Source of the DNA: Microbulbifer salipaludis | Lineage (GTDB): Bacteria > Pseudomonadota > Gammaproteobacteria > Pseudomonadales > Cellvibrionaceae | Direction of reading: 5' to 3' | Length of the DNA stretch: 64,000 nucleotides | Assembly: GCF_017303155.1 (NCBI RefSeq) | Contig: NZ_JAEKJR010000001.1 | Span: 682,001-746,000, forward strand | Shown: positions 34,174-42,636 of the stretch, in pieces | How positions within the stretch are numbered: the stretch's first letter is position 1 | Layout: every line of letters starts with the position of its first letter | Program-made: the position numbers and the translations under genes | The notes under the pieces: model-generated | Database searches by the model: none | The model's input: only the letters and a program-made list of their open reading frames with translations | What the model was told of the DNA's origin: nothing

Positions 34174-35277
34174 TCAGGTCAGGCGGCCGAGTGATTCGCC
34201 GTTAAAAGACTGCAATTCGTCGAGACGCCCATCGCGGACTTTGTTGGCCCACTGTGGGTCCTGCAGCAGGGCGCGGCCTACGGCCACCAGATCGAACTCG
34301 CCGCGCTCGAGTCGCGTCAGCAAATCGTCGATGGCGCGGGTCTCGGAAGACTGCCCGGCAAAGGCACCAAAGAAATCCCCATCCAGGCTCACCGAGCCCA
34401 CGGTCACGGTGGGCTTGCCGGTGAGTTCTTTGGTCCAGCCAGCCAGGTTGAGGTCCGACCCTTCAAACTCCGGTTCCCAGTAGCGGCGCTGGGAGCAGTG
34501 GAACAGGTCCACCCCGGCATCCGCCAGGGGCGCGAGAAAATCGTGCAGCTCCTGCGGCGTTTGTGCCAGACGCGCGGTGTAGTCCTGCTGCTTCCATTGA
34601 GAGTAACGCAGCATGATGGGGAAGTCCGGGCCGGTGGCCGCGCGCACCGCCTTGATGATTTCCACCGCAAACTGCCCGCGCTTGGCCATGCTGCCGCCCC
34701 AGGCATCGCTGCGCTGGTTGGTGCCTTCCCAGAAGAACTGGTCGATGAGGTAGCCGTGTGCACCGTGGAGCTCGACGCCGTCAAATCCCAGCTTCTGCGC
34801 GTCGGCAGCCGCCTCGGCAAAGGCCTGGATCACGCGCTCGATATGCGCGGTGGTCATGGGCTCGGCAATTTGTTTGCCCGGCTTCAGCAGCCCTGAAGGG
34901 CCGGCGCTCGGCAGCTCCGGGTTGGCAGACTTACGCGCGTCCCGCGCGGTGCCCACATGCCACAACTGCGGGAAGATTTTGCCACCGGCAGCGTGCACAT
35001 CCCCCACCACTTTTTTCCAGCCGGCGAGCGCGGCTTCACCGTGAAATTCCGGTACGCGCTGGCTGAGGCTGGCTACCGGGTCGTTGACCGTGGTGCCCTC
35101 GGTAATGATCAGTCCGGTGCCGCCTTCGGCGCGGCGGCGGTAGTAGCCGGCCACATCGTCACCGGGTATGCCGCCCGGGGAAAAATCACGGGTCATCGGC
35201 GCCATTACCACGCGGTTTTGCAAGGTCAGGCTCTTCACGCTGAAGGGGGTAAACAGGGGGTTGCTCTGTTCGCTCAT
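34174..35277 (-). CDS. Old-yellow-enzyme family NADH:flavin oxidoreductase
   Basis: The 367-residue TIM-barrel flavoprotein shows the OYE hallmarks Asn-Arg-Val-Val-Met-Ala-Pro-Met-Thr-Arg near the start, the substrate-binding His-Gly-Ala-His, and Gln-Phe-Phe-Trp-Glu-Gly-Thr-Asn-Gln-Arg. Members reduce activated C=C bonds of enones and enoates, or nitro groups. It is cytoplasmic. It is the last gene of a leftward four-gene operon (membrane protein, sulfatase, SDR, OYE), with a gap of 51 bp after the SDR. Together with SDRs and the Fe-ADH it suggests processing of keto or unsaturated intermediates after sulfate removal. Confidence 0.92.
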   Translation of the reverse strand: MSEQSNPLFTPFSVKSLTLQNRVVMAPMTRDFSPGGIPGDDVAGYYRRRAEGGTGLIITEGTTVNDPVASLSQRVPEFHGEAALAGWKKVVGDVHAAGGKIFPQLWHVGTARDARKSANPELPSAGPSGLLKPGKQIAEPMTTAHIERVIQAFAEAAADAQKLGFDGVELHGAHGYLIDQFFWEGTNQRSDAWGGSMAKRGQFAVEIIKAVRAATGPDFPIMLRYSQWKQQDYTARLAQTPQELHDFLAPLADAGVDLFHCSQRRYWEPEFEGSDLNLAGWTKELTGKPTVTVGSVSLDGDFFGAFAGQSSETRAIDDLLTRLERGEFDLVAVGRALLQDPQWANKVRDGRLDELQSFNGESLGRLT

Positions 35278-35328
35278 GGTTATTACTTCTCTGGGGATCT
35301 ACTAATTCGGGGTAAGCGCCGTGCCGGA

Positions 35329-36072
35329 TTAGAGGCACTGGCCGTCGTCGAGTGCCAGTACCTGGCCGGTTAAAAATTCCTGGTCCGGTTCGCACAGGTA
35401 CAGGATGGCCTTGTTCAGATCGGAGGGCTTGCCCACACGGCGGCGCGGCATAAACGCGGTTACCGCCTGGCCGGCGGGGCTGTCAAAGTATTCGGCATTG
35501 AGTTCGGTGCGGATATAGCCCGGTGCCAGTGCGTTTACGCAAATGCCCTTGTTGATCCACTCACGGGCAAATTGCTGGGTCAGGCGGGCGATGGCGGCCT
35601 TGGTGGTGCCGTACACGGTGTGTCCGGGCATTGCCTTGCGGTCGGAGACGGAGCCCACGTTCACAATACGGCCCTGGATGCCGTTGGCGATCCAGCGGCG
35701 GGCGAATTCGGTACAGAGGAAATACGGGGCCTTGAGGTTCAGGTCCACTACGAAATCGAAATCTTCCGGGGTCATGTCCACGGCTTTCTTGCTCACCGAG
35801 CTGCCGGCGTTGTTGACCAGGCAGGTGATGGGGCCGACGACGGCCTCCGCCTTGTCGATGGCACCGGCGAGGGCGCCCAGGTCGGTGACATCCAGTTCCA
35901 GCGGATAGGCCTTGCCGCCGGCCGCTTCAATTTCTGCGCACAGGGTTTGCAGTTGCTCCAGGCGCCGCGCGGCGGCAACCACGGTATAGCCGTTGGCGGC
36001 CAGAGTGCGGCAGAATTGTGCGCCGAGGCCGGAGGAGCCGCCGGTCACCAGTACGGTTTTGTTGTTACTCAT
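35329..36072 (-). CDS. Short-chain dehydrogenase/reductase
   Basis: The start is ATG at 36072, with GGAAG seven bases upstream. The 247-residue product is a classical SDR: the cofactor motif Thr-Gly-Gly-Ser-Ser-Gly-Leu-Gly near residue 11, Asn-Asn-Ala-Gly near 86, and the catalytic Tyr-Gly-Thr-Thr-Lys near 151. It would oxidise an alcohol or reduce a ketone with NAD(P)(H). It lies between the sulfatase and the OYE genes in one operon, so it may oxidise the alcohol released by sulfate-ester cleavage. Substrate cannot be inferred further. Confidence 0.92.
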   Translation of the reverse strand: MSNNKTVLVTGGSSGLGAQFCRTLAANGYTVVAAARRLEQLQTLCAEIEAAGGKAYPLELDVTDLGALAGAIDKAEAVVGPITCLVNNAGSSVSKKAVDMTPEDFDFVVDLNLKAPYFLCTEFARRWIANGIQGRIVNVGSVSDRKAMPGHTVYGTTKAAIARLTQQFAREWINKGICVNALAPGYIRTELNAEYFDSPAGQAVTAFMPRRRVGKPSDLNKAILYLCEPDQEFLTGQVLALDDGQCL

Positions 36073-36102
36073 GGTCAAGCTTCCAAATATTCCAGTGCGT
36101 GT

Positions 36103-37776
36103 TTAGTTGGGCCAGTACAGGTAGGTGTCACCGGCCTCGGTAACTTCGTTGGTGGTCTTGTCGATCAGGATCGGCGCCTGCATTGCACTGGGCCATGCCG
36201 GCGGTGCCTGCTCGGCGTTGTGTGCTGCAAGTAGCGCCTCCAGCTCGGCGACCTTTTGCGGTTGCTCAGCAGCCAGGTTGCGCTGTTCGGTGGGGTCGGC
36301 GGCGAGGTGGAACAGGAACTTCTGCGGGCCGGCACCGGGCTTGTCCGGTTGCGCGGCGCGGATTAGTTTCCAGCCCTCGGAAAGCACGCTCTGCTGGTGG
36401 CCCTGCCGCCAGAACAGTGGGCGCTGTAGGTTTGCGTCGACCTCGCCGCGAATGGCCGGCAGCAGGTCGATGCCGTCGAGCTTGCGGTCGTCGGGTACCG
36501 GAGCGTCCGCGGCGGCGGCGATGGTGTGGAACAGGTCAATGTGGTGTGCTGGTTCGGTGACGGTGCCGCCCGCGGGAATTTGTGCCGGCCAGCGCATCAG
36601 GAAGGGTACGTGAGTACCGCCCTCGAAGTGCGACAGCTTCCAGCCGCGATAGGGCTTGTTCAGATCCGGCAGGCCAAGGTAGCCGGCACCGCCGTTGTCG
36701 CTGGAAAAAATCACCAGGGTGTTGTCGCTGAGGCCGTGCTTTTCCAGTGCGGCGTTGATCTTGGCTACGCTGCGATCGAGGGCGCGGATCATCCCCGCGT
36801 AGACCCGCAGGCGGTGATCCTTGATGTGAGACAGCGCTTCGTAATCCGCGCGCGACGCCTGCAGCGGGTTGTGCACGCCCCAGTGGGCCAGATACAGGAA
36901 GAAGGGCTGGTTGCGGTTGGCTTCGATCACCTTGACCGCCTCGCGGGTGTAGTAATCGGTGAGGTAGCCGTCCGGGGCAAAGGGTTCGCTGCCGTTGAAT
37001 TGCGCTGCGTAGGTGCCGGTCGCCCAGATCATGTTGTCGATAGCGTCGCCGTGCACCCGCGCATTCACCACCTCGGGGTGGTCGGCGGGCTGGTACAGGG
37101 TGCCTTTCATATACAGGCTGTCGTCAAAGCCCTGCTCTTCCGGGCGCATGCCGGTACCGGTGCCCAGGTGCCACTTGCCGATATGGGCGGTGTAGTAGCC
37201 CTGTTGCTTGAGCGCTTCGGCGATGGTGACTTCCTCTGCCGGCATACCCAGCTCTTCCATGGGTGGCAGCGAGGCGGTTACGTCCAGGTCCACCAGCACC
37301 GGTGGATCGCTTGGCTCCAGATCTTCCATCCATTGGAAAATCCGCGGTCCCAGCTTGAAGATTGGGGTGTACTCGAAACCGAAGCGGCTGGAGTAGCGCC
37401 CGGTCATCAGACTGGCGCGGGAGGGTGCGCAGATGGCGTTGGCGGCATAGCCGTTGGTGAACTGGGTGCCCGCGGCCGCCAGGCTGTCGATGGAGGGCGT
37501 CTGCAGGCTGCCATCAGCGGCGCCGCCATTGGTGAGGGAGATGTCATTGAAGCCCAGGTCGTCGGCGAGAATCAGGATCACGTTGGGCGGTCGCTCTGCC
37601 GGTGACTGTGTGGCCACCTCTGGCCCCTGCTGCCAGTTCACCGGCTGGTTGGGGGCAACGGGGGTGCGCAGCTCGGTGAGTTTGGGGGCCGCCCACAGCA
37701 GCAGGTCGAGTCGATTCTGCCAGCCGACATAGCCGGCGGCCACGAGCAGGGCAAGGGTAATGGCGAGTTTCTTCAT
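36103..37776 (-). CDS. Formylglycine-type sulfatase
   Basis: The 557-residue type I sulfatase starts with a signal or anchor helix (about residues 4-18). Asp72-Asp73 are candidate calcium ligands. Cys116-Ala-Pro-Ser-Arg120 is the C-x-P-x-R site at which the Cys must be changed to formylglycine. His/Lys residues of the active site are seen in His-Ile-Gly-Lys-Trp-His-Leu-Gly. It hydrolyses a sulfate ester in the periplasm. It follows the small two-helix membrane protein by 75 bp and precedes the SDR. No formylglycine-generating enzyme is encoded in the window, so maturation relies on a gene elsewhere. Confidence 0.94.
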   Translation of the reverse strand: MKKLAITLALLVAAGYVGWQNRLDLLLWAAPKLTELRTPVAPNQPVNWQQGPEVATQSPAERPPNVILILADDLGFNDISLTNGGAADGSLQTPSIDSLAAAGTQFTNGYAANAICAPSRASLMTGRYSSRFGFEYTPIFKLGPRIFQWMEDLEPSDPPVLVDLDVTASLPPMEELGMPAEEVTIAEALKQQGYYTAHIGKWHLGTGTGMRPEEQGFDDSLYMKGTLYQPADHPEVVNARVHGDAIDNMIWATGTYAAQFNGSEPFAPDGYLTDYYTREAVKVIEANRNQPFFLYLAHWGVHNPLQASRADYEALSHIKDHRLRVYAGMIRALDRSVAKINAALEKHGLSDNTLVIFSSDNGGAGYLGLPDLNKPYRGWKLSHFEGGTHVPFLMRWPAQIPAGGTVTEPAHHIDLFHTIAAAADAPVPDDRKLDGIDLLPAIRGEVDANLQRPLFWRQGHQQSVLSEGWKLIRAAQPDKPGAGPQKFLFHLAADPTEQRNLAAEQPQKVAELEALLAAHNAEQAPPAWPSAMQAPILIDKTTNEVTEAGDTYLYWPN

Positions 37777-37851
37777 GGGCGGTCCGTGGTTGTATTTTTG
37801 TTCTGTATTTCGGTTTTGTGCTTTCTCAGGCGGGCGTCGTCAGGCCCAGAA

Positions 37852-38448
37852 TTAAACTGCGTTGATGTAGAGCGCGATTGTGGCCAGCAGGGCAATCAGC
37901 AGCGGTACCAGAATGCGCGGGCCACCGGCCAGTGACCAGGGTGCCGCGGGAAAGGCGATGGTGCGGGCCAGCGCGTCCAGCTTGAGCCCGTGATGCTCGC
38001 TACCGAGGGTTTCGAGCATCACCTCTGCAAAGTCCGTGCGGCTGCGGTAGCGCACCAGAAAGGCCACGCCCCAATCCCGCTCCGGGGCCACATTGACGCT
38101 TTCGATCTTGCCGGAGGCGGCGGTCGCCATTGCTACCGGGTGGCCGGCGCGCCGGAGCAGGCTCCCCAGAAATATCTTCGAGTATGCGGTCAGCTTTTTG
38201 CGGGATTCTGCGCGCGGCTGCTTGAGTTCCAGCAGGTTGACCATCACAAAATCTTTGCCGTCGTCCCGCTCGAGGAATTGGAGAATGTTCCTACGCTGAA
38301 ACTCGGGAAGGCCCACCTTTTCCATGGCCAGCCTCATACGGTCGCGCAGCTCCGGCGATACACGTTTGCCAAAGCCCACATACCAGCAATGGAACAGGCC
38401 ATAAGTTAGCAGTGCACCGCCAATGATCCAGACTGCATGTGAACCCAT
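37852..38448 (-). CDS. Two-helix membrane protein with soluble core (paralogue 1)
   Basis: ATG at 38448 has GGGG seven bases upstream; product 198 residues. One membrane helix lies near each end (about 5-22 and 173-195), enclosing a soluble alpha/beta domain that recalls the dimeric alpha/beta-barrel (DUF1330-like) fold: Phe-Val-Met-Val-Asn-Leu, His-Pro-Val, Arg-Tyr-Arg-Ser-Arg-Thr-Asp-Phe and Thr-Ile-Ala-Phe-Pro. These same positions recur in the protein at 43989-44624, so the two are paralogues. It heads an operon with a sulfatase, an SDR and an OYE and sits opposite the MDR gene, with operator C between. Function unknown. Confidence 0.7.
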   Translation of the reverse strand: MGSHAVWIIGGALLTYGLFHCWYVGFGKRVSPELRDRMRLAMEKVGLPEFQRRNILQFLERDDGKDFVMVNLLELKQPRAESRKKLTAYSKIFLGSLLRRAGHPVAMATAASGKIESVNVAPERDWGVAFLVRYRSRTDFAEVMLETLGSEHHGLKLDALARTIAFPAAPWSLAGGPRILVPLLIALLATIALYINAV

Positions 38449-38517
38449 ACTCAACCCCTGTGCAATATGCCGGCGGGAATGCCTGCTAATCTGTTCGATT
38501 CGGTCAATCTATTGAAT

Positions 38518-38534
38518 TGACACTAATTATGACA
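38518..38534. promoter_or_regulatory. Operator C, 17-bp palindrome
   Basis: TGACACT-AAT-TATGACA matches 10 of 12 fixed positions of the island consensus. It lies 70 bp from the leftward operon start and 86 bp from the MDR start, between two divergent operons. Confidence 0.62.
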
Positions 38535-38619
38535 ATAGGGGAAACTGGCCTCACAAGTCAATGCAAAGTCGGCGCGGGCCCACACCCGCCAGCCGCAACC
38601 CGGACAAGAGGCATTTCCA

Positions 38620-39624
38620 ATGAATGAGCAGGTAACACAGGTGCGATTCGCCAAGCCCGCCACCGGCCTACCAACGGCGGAAACCTGGGCGTTCAGTCAC
38701 GACCCGCTGCCCGAGCCAAAGGAAGGCGAGGTCTCGATCCGGCTCCACTATCTATCCATCGACCCGGCCATGAAGGGCTGGATTACCAACAAGCGCAGTT
38801 ATATTGAATCGGTACCGCCGGGTGAGGTGATGCGCGGCTTTGGGGTCGGTGAGGTGATTGCCTCGCGCACGGACTATTTCAAAGTTGGGGATTTCTGTAC
38901 CGGCTTTACCGGTATCCAGACCCACGCCACCCTGGACGGCAGGACACTGCGCAAAGTCGACCCGCAACTGGTGCCGCTGAGCCGCTATATGGGCGGACTG
39001 GGGATGACCGGCTTTACCGGCTATTTCGGCCTGCTGGATATTGGCAAGCCGCAAGCGGGCGAGACGGTGGTCGTGTCGTCTGCAGCCGGCGCGGTTGGCC
39101 ATGTAGTGTGCCAGATTGCACGTCTCAAGGGTTGCCGTGTGGTGGGTATTGCCGGCGGGCCGGACAAGTGCCGCTATCTACGCGAGGAGCTGGAGCTGGA
39201 CGCGGTGATCGATTACCGCGCGGGCAGTCTCGGCGCGGCCCTGAGCGCGGCCGCGCCCGACGGTATCGACGTGTACTTTGACGGTGTGGGTGGCGAAACC
39301 CTGGATGCGGTGCTCGCGCGTATTAACCGGCATGCACGCATTGTGTTGTGCGGTGCGGTATCCCAGTACGGGCAGCTGGAAAATATGGTGGGGCCGGGCA
39401 ATTACATGCAGCTGATCGCACAGAGCGGATTGATGCAGGGTTTCACCATGCGCGATTATCTCAAGCAAATTCCTGCGGCGTTTGTGGAGCTGCTGACCTG
39501 GGAGAAGCAGGGAAAGCTCAAGTTCCGTGAGCATATTGTCGAGGGTATCGAGCAGTTCCCACAGGCGGTGGACATGCTCTACCGCGGTGAAAACCACGGC
39601 AAGCTGATGCTGAAGCTGGTGTGA
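38620..39624 (+). CDS. Zinc-independent MDR-family NADP oxidoreductase
   Basis: The 334-residue protein matches the leukotriene B4/curcumin-reductase branch of medium-chain dehydrogenases. Seen are Asp-Pro-Ala-Met-Lys-Gly-Trp near residue 48 and the nucleotide motif Ala-Ala-Gly-Ala-Val-Gly-His-Val-Val near residue 154. It lacks the zinc-ligand pattern of alcohol dehydrogenases. Members reduce C=C bonds of enones or enals. It is the first gene of a rightward five-gene operon with a haloalkane dehalogenase, a broken SDR, a long GST and a DUF1254 protein, starting 86 bp after operator C. Confidence 0.92.
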   Translation: MNEQVTQVRFAKPATGLPTAETWAFSHDPLPEPKEGEVSIRLHYLSIDPAMKGWITNKRSYIESVPPGEVMRGFGVGEVIASRTDYFKVGDFCTGFTGIQTHATLDGRTLRKVDPQLVPLSRYMGGLGMTGFTGYFGLLDIGKPQAGETVVVSSAAGAVGHVVCQIARLKGCRVVGIAGGPDKCRYLREELELDAVIDYRAGSLGAALSAAAPDGIDVYFDGVGGETLDAVLARINRHARIVLCGAVSQYGQLENMVGPGNYMQLIAQSGLMQGFTMRDYLKQIPAAFVELLTWEKQGKLKFREHIVEGIEQFPQAVDMLYRGENHGKLMLKLV

Positions 39625-39648
39625 CAAAAAATACGCGAGATTGAAATA

Positions 39649-40590
39649 ATGATGGACATACTGCGCACGCCCGACGAGTGCTTCGAAAACCTGCCGGGCT
39701 ATGGCTTTGCGCCGCACTACACCACCATCCTCGACGACGATGGAACGGAAATTCGTATTCACCACGTGGATGAAGGGCCGCGGGATGCTGAACCGATCCT
39801 GCTGATGCACGGCAACCCTTCCTGGGCCTACCTGTACCGCAAAATGATACCGGGGCTGCTGCAGAGCGGGCGCCGGGTTATTGCCGTGGACCTGGTAGGT
39901 TGTGGGCGCAGCGACAAGCCCGCACGCAAGCAGTATTACACCCTCGCACGGCACATGGACTGGATGAAAAAATGGCTGCTCGCCAACGACCTGCGCAACA
40001 TTACCCTGTTCTGTCAGGACTGGGGTGGCACCATCGGTCTGCACCTGGTGGCCAAATTCCCAGAGCGTTTTGATCGCGTCATTGCCAGTAATACTGGCGT
40101 GCCCACCGGCAAGGGCGGCAACCGCTACCTGGATATCTGGCTGGCCGTGATGCGCTGGATGCCGTCCTTCCCGTGGAAAATCGCCTTTAAGAACACAATC
40201 CAGTGCGAAGAGTTCAATCAGGCGAAGTTCGATGCCTACCGCAAGGCACCCTTCCCGGCGCGCCGTTACCAAGCCGGTATATTGCAGTTTCCGCAGCTTA
40301 TTGCCATCCATCCGGATAACCCTGGGGTGCCGCTGAATGAGGAAACCTGGGCCGGCCTGAAACAGTTCCACAAGCCCTTCCTGACCCTGTTTGGCAGTCG
40401 GGATCCGGTGTCACGCGGCTTCGAAAAAATATTCCAGAAACATGTGCCGGGCGCCCGCGGCCAGGCGCACAAGATCATCCGTGGCGGTGGCCACTTTATC
40501 CAGGAAGATAAACCGGAGGAACTGGTGGCGGAGATACTGCCGTTCCTCGAAGTGCACCAGTCCACCGAGGCCGCAAGCGATCCCGCGTAG
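39649..40590 (+). CDS. Haloalkane dehalogenase-like alpha/beta hydrolase
   Basis: The 313-residue protein is close to the DhlA (HLD-I) type. The nucleophile motif is Gln-Asp124-Trp125-Gly-Gly, with an adjacent Trp that binds halide in that family. His-Gly-Asn-Pro-Ser-Trp-Ala-Tyr-Leu-Tyr-Arg-Lys-Met-Ile-Pro gives the oxyanion region. The acid is in Phe-Gly-Ser-Arg-Asp-Pro and the base in Gly-Gly-Gly-His-Phe-Ile. An Asp nucleophile fits hydrolytic removal of halide from an alkyl halide but also epoxide hydrolases; the Trp after it favours dehalogenase. No signal peptide. The start codon lies 24 bp past the MDR stop. Confidence 0.87.
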   Translation: MMDILRTPDECFENLPGYGFAPHYTTILDDDGTEIRIHHVDEGPRDAEPILLMHGNPSWAYLYRKMIPGLLQSGRRVIAVDLVGCGRSDKPARKQYYTLARHMDWMKKWLLANDLRNITLFCQDWGGTIGLHLVAKFPERFDRVIASNTGVPTGKGGNRYLDIWLAVMRWMPSFPWKIAFKNTIQCEEFNQAKFDAYRKAPFPARRYQAGILQFPQLIAIHPDNPGVPLNEETWAGLKQFHKPFLTLFGSRDPVSRGFEKIFQKHVPGARGQAHKIIRGGGHFIQEDKPEELVAEILPFLEVHQSTEAASDPA

Positions 40591-40654
40591 TGCCAGGCGC
40601 AGATGGGTTGCCCAAAAAATAGAAAAGTAAAAAATAGAATAATCGAGTACAAGT

Positions 40655-41468
40655 ATGCCGAGCACGAATAAAAATACATTCGCCGAGCGCCGCATTGCGA
40701 TTACCGGCGCGTCCGGCGGCCTCGGCCGCGAACTGGCGTTGTGCTTTGCCCGCAATGGCTGGCGCGTCGCCGTGGCGGATGTGCGTGAGGCGGAAGGCGA
40801 AGCGGTGGTAGGGGAGCTCAAAACCCTCGGCGCAGAGGCCTTCTATCAGCACTGCGACGTGCGCCAGGAAAGAGATTTTGAAACCCTATTGGCTGCCTGC
40901 CTGCCAGCAGCACTGGGGCGGCGTGGATGTGCTGGTGAATAATGCCGGCGTTGCTAGTGCCGGGCGCATTGAGAAAGAGCCCATCGACAATTGGCTGCGT
41001 TTGCTGGACATCAACACTCTGGGGGTGGTGCGCGGCTGCAAGGTGTTTGCACCGGCACTGAAGGCCCAGGGCGGTGGCCAGCTTGTGAATATTGCGTCGA
41101 TCGCTGGCATCGCCTCGGTGCCAAAAATGAGTAGTTATAACGCCAGCAAGGCGGCGGTGGTCAGCCTGTCGGAAACCCTGCGTGCGGAACTATCCCCTGA
41201 CGGTATTGGTGTGACTGTGGTTTGCCCGCATCTGTTCCGCACCGGGCTACTGGACTCCATGGTAAACAACAATGACCGCACCAAGGCCGGCATTGGCAAA
41301 ACGATGGATGCTTCACCGCTGTCCGCCGCGGATATTGCGCAGATGATCTGCCGCGCAGTACAAAAAAATACGTTTATGTTGTTGCCACACCGCGCGACCC
41401 ACTGGATGTGGTGGCTGAAGCGCCTGTCGCCTTCGCTGGATCGCTGGCTGTCGGCGCGCTTGGCCTGA
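40655..41468 (+). pseudogene. SDR-family dehydrogenase, frameshifted
   Basis: The first frame (ATG 40655) reads a normal SDR N-terminus with Thr-Gly-Ala-Ser-Gly-Gly-Leu-Gly, then runs off to a stop at 40942. The second frame continues perfectly with Asp-Val-Leu-Val-Asn-Asn-Ala-Gly, Tyr-Asn-Ala-Ser-Lys and a normal C-terminus to 41468. Removing four bases at the CTGC repeat (40893-40904) joins the frames as Ala-Ala-Cys-Gln-Gln-His-Trp and gives a 269-residue SDR. The gene is therefore inactive as read, unless the repeat varies in the population or the sequence has an error there. It sits between the dehalogenase and GST genes. Confidence 0.88.
40893..40904 (+). repeat. CTGC tetranucleotide repeat (three copies) causing a frameshift
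   Basis: Three tandem CTGC units lie in the SDR gene. Two copies restore a single open frame; three break it. Only a short tract, but in the right place for slippage. Confidence 0.8.
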
Positions 41469-41529
41469 TTCTGCGGAAGTGGTTTGGTCTGTGGGACGTT
41501 ACTGACATAGGAAACCTTGGAGAAAGCCA

Positions 41530-42588
41530 GTGAGTAGCATCGACCCGATCCAGATATTCGGCCACATTGGCTCGCCCTACAGTCGCAAGATGGTGGCGCT
41601 GATGCGTTACCGGCAGATTCCCTACCGGGTGACCTGGGGGGACCCCCGCGAGGCGTTGCAATCTTTAGGGGTGGCGGTGCCCAAGCCCGCCCTGTTACCG
41701 GTACTGTTGTTGCCGGGTGACGATGAGCAGCCTCACCCTCAGCCAGAGGCGCTCTGTGACTCTACCCCCTTGATTCGCCGTCTTGAGCATCTGTATTCAG
41801 ACCGGTCCGTGTTGCCGCAGGACCCGGCGCTGGCGTTTATCGATTACCTGCTCGAGGACTATGCCGATGAGTGGGTAACCAAGTTTATGTTTCACTACCG
41901 TTGGCACTTTGCCGCCGATGCCGGTCACGCGGGTAACCTGCTTCCGCTCGGTTATTCGGTGAGCCTGCCGGATGCCATGTTGCAGCAGATGAGCGTGATG
42001 CTCTCCGAGCGTCAGATCGGCCGCCTTGGGGTAGTGGGCTCCAGCGAACAGACCGCACCGGTAATCGAGGCCGGCTACCGCCGCTTCCTACAGGTAATGG
42101 AGGCGCATTTGGCCAGCCAGCCGTATATGCTCGGTTCAAGGCCGGGTAGCGGCGACTTCGCCTTGTACGGCCAGCTCACGCAGCTGGTGGGTGTCGATCC
42201 AACGCCGCGACACATCGCCCTTGATTTGGCTCCTCGCGTCGTTGCCTGGACCAGCCTGATGGAAGACCAGAGTGGCCTCGACCTTGCCGGTGCACAGTGG
42301 AACGACCCAGTGGACCTTCCCTCGACCTTGCGTCCGTTGTTGAACGAAATTGGCCGCACCTATGTGCCGGCACAACTGGCCAATGCCGCGGCCCTGCAGG
42401 CTGGCCAAAGTATCTGGGAATGCGAGATCGATGGTCGGCGCTGGGTCCAGTCTGCGTTTGCATACCAGGGCAAGTGCCTGAGTTGGCTGCGCGAAGAGTT
42501 TGCTCAGTTGGCGAAAGCCGACCAGCAGCGGGTTCTCGGAGCCCTGGATGGCACCGGCTGTGAGGCATTACTTGTTGGACTCGTTTAA
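41530..42588 (+). CDS. Extended GST-fold protein (352 aa)
   Basis: The start is GTG at 41530 after GGAGAAAGCC. An N-terminal GST thioredoxin-like domain begins with Gly-Ser-Pro-Tyr-Ser-Arg-Lys, in which the Ser is a candidate catalytic residue. The helical C-domain has Met-Leu-Gly-Ser-Arg-Pro-Gly-Ser-Gly-Asp-Phe-Ala-Leu-Tyr. An extra C-terminal helical segment brings the length to 352. The Phe-His-Tyr-Arg-Trp motif marks it as a paralogue of the long GSTs at 27763 and 48427. Next to the dehalogenase and SDR, glutathione-dependent handling of a reactive halogenated or enone intermediate is plausible. It starts 61 bp after the broken SDR. Confidence 0.82.
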   Translation: MSSIDPIQIFGHIGSPYSRKMVALMRYRQIPYRVTWGDPREALQSLGVAVPKPALLPVLLLPGDDEQPHPQPEALCDSTPLIRRLEHLYSDRSVLPQDPALAFIDYLLEDYADEWVTKFMFHYRWHFAADAGHAGNLLPLGYSVSLPDAMLQQMSVMLSERQIGRLGVVGSSEQTAPVIEAGYRRFLQVMEAHLASQPYMLGSRPGSGDFALYGQLTQLVGVDPTPRHIALDLAPRVVAWTSLMEDQSGLDLAGAQWNDPVDLPSTLRPLLNEIGRTYVPAQLANAAALQAGQSIWECEIDGRRWVQSAFAYQGKCLSWLREEFAQLAKADQQRVLGALDGTGCEALLVGLV

Positions 42589-42636
42589 AGGTTCGTACAT
42601 GAGACTCGGTGGCATTTCCCTGCCGGAGGCGTTGGC

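Noticed and set aside
39178..40371. Leftward frame of 397 codons opposite MDR and dehalogenase genes
   Set aside because: It spans two real genes on the other strand and has no recognisable domain.
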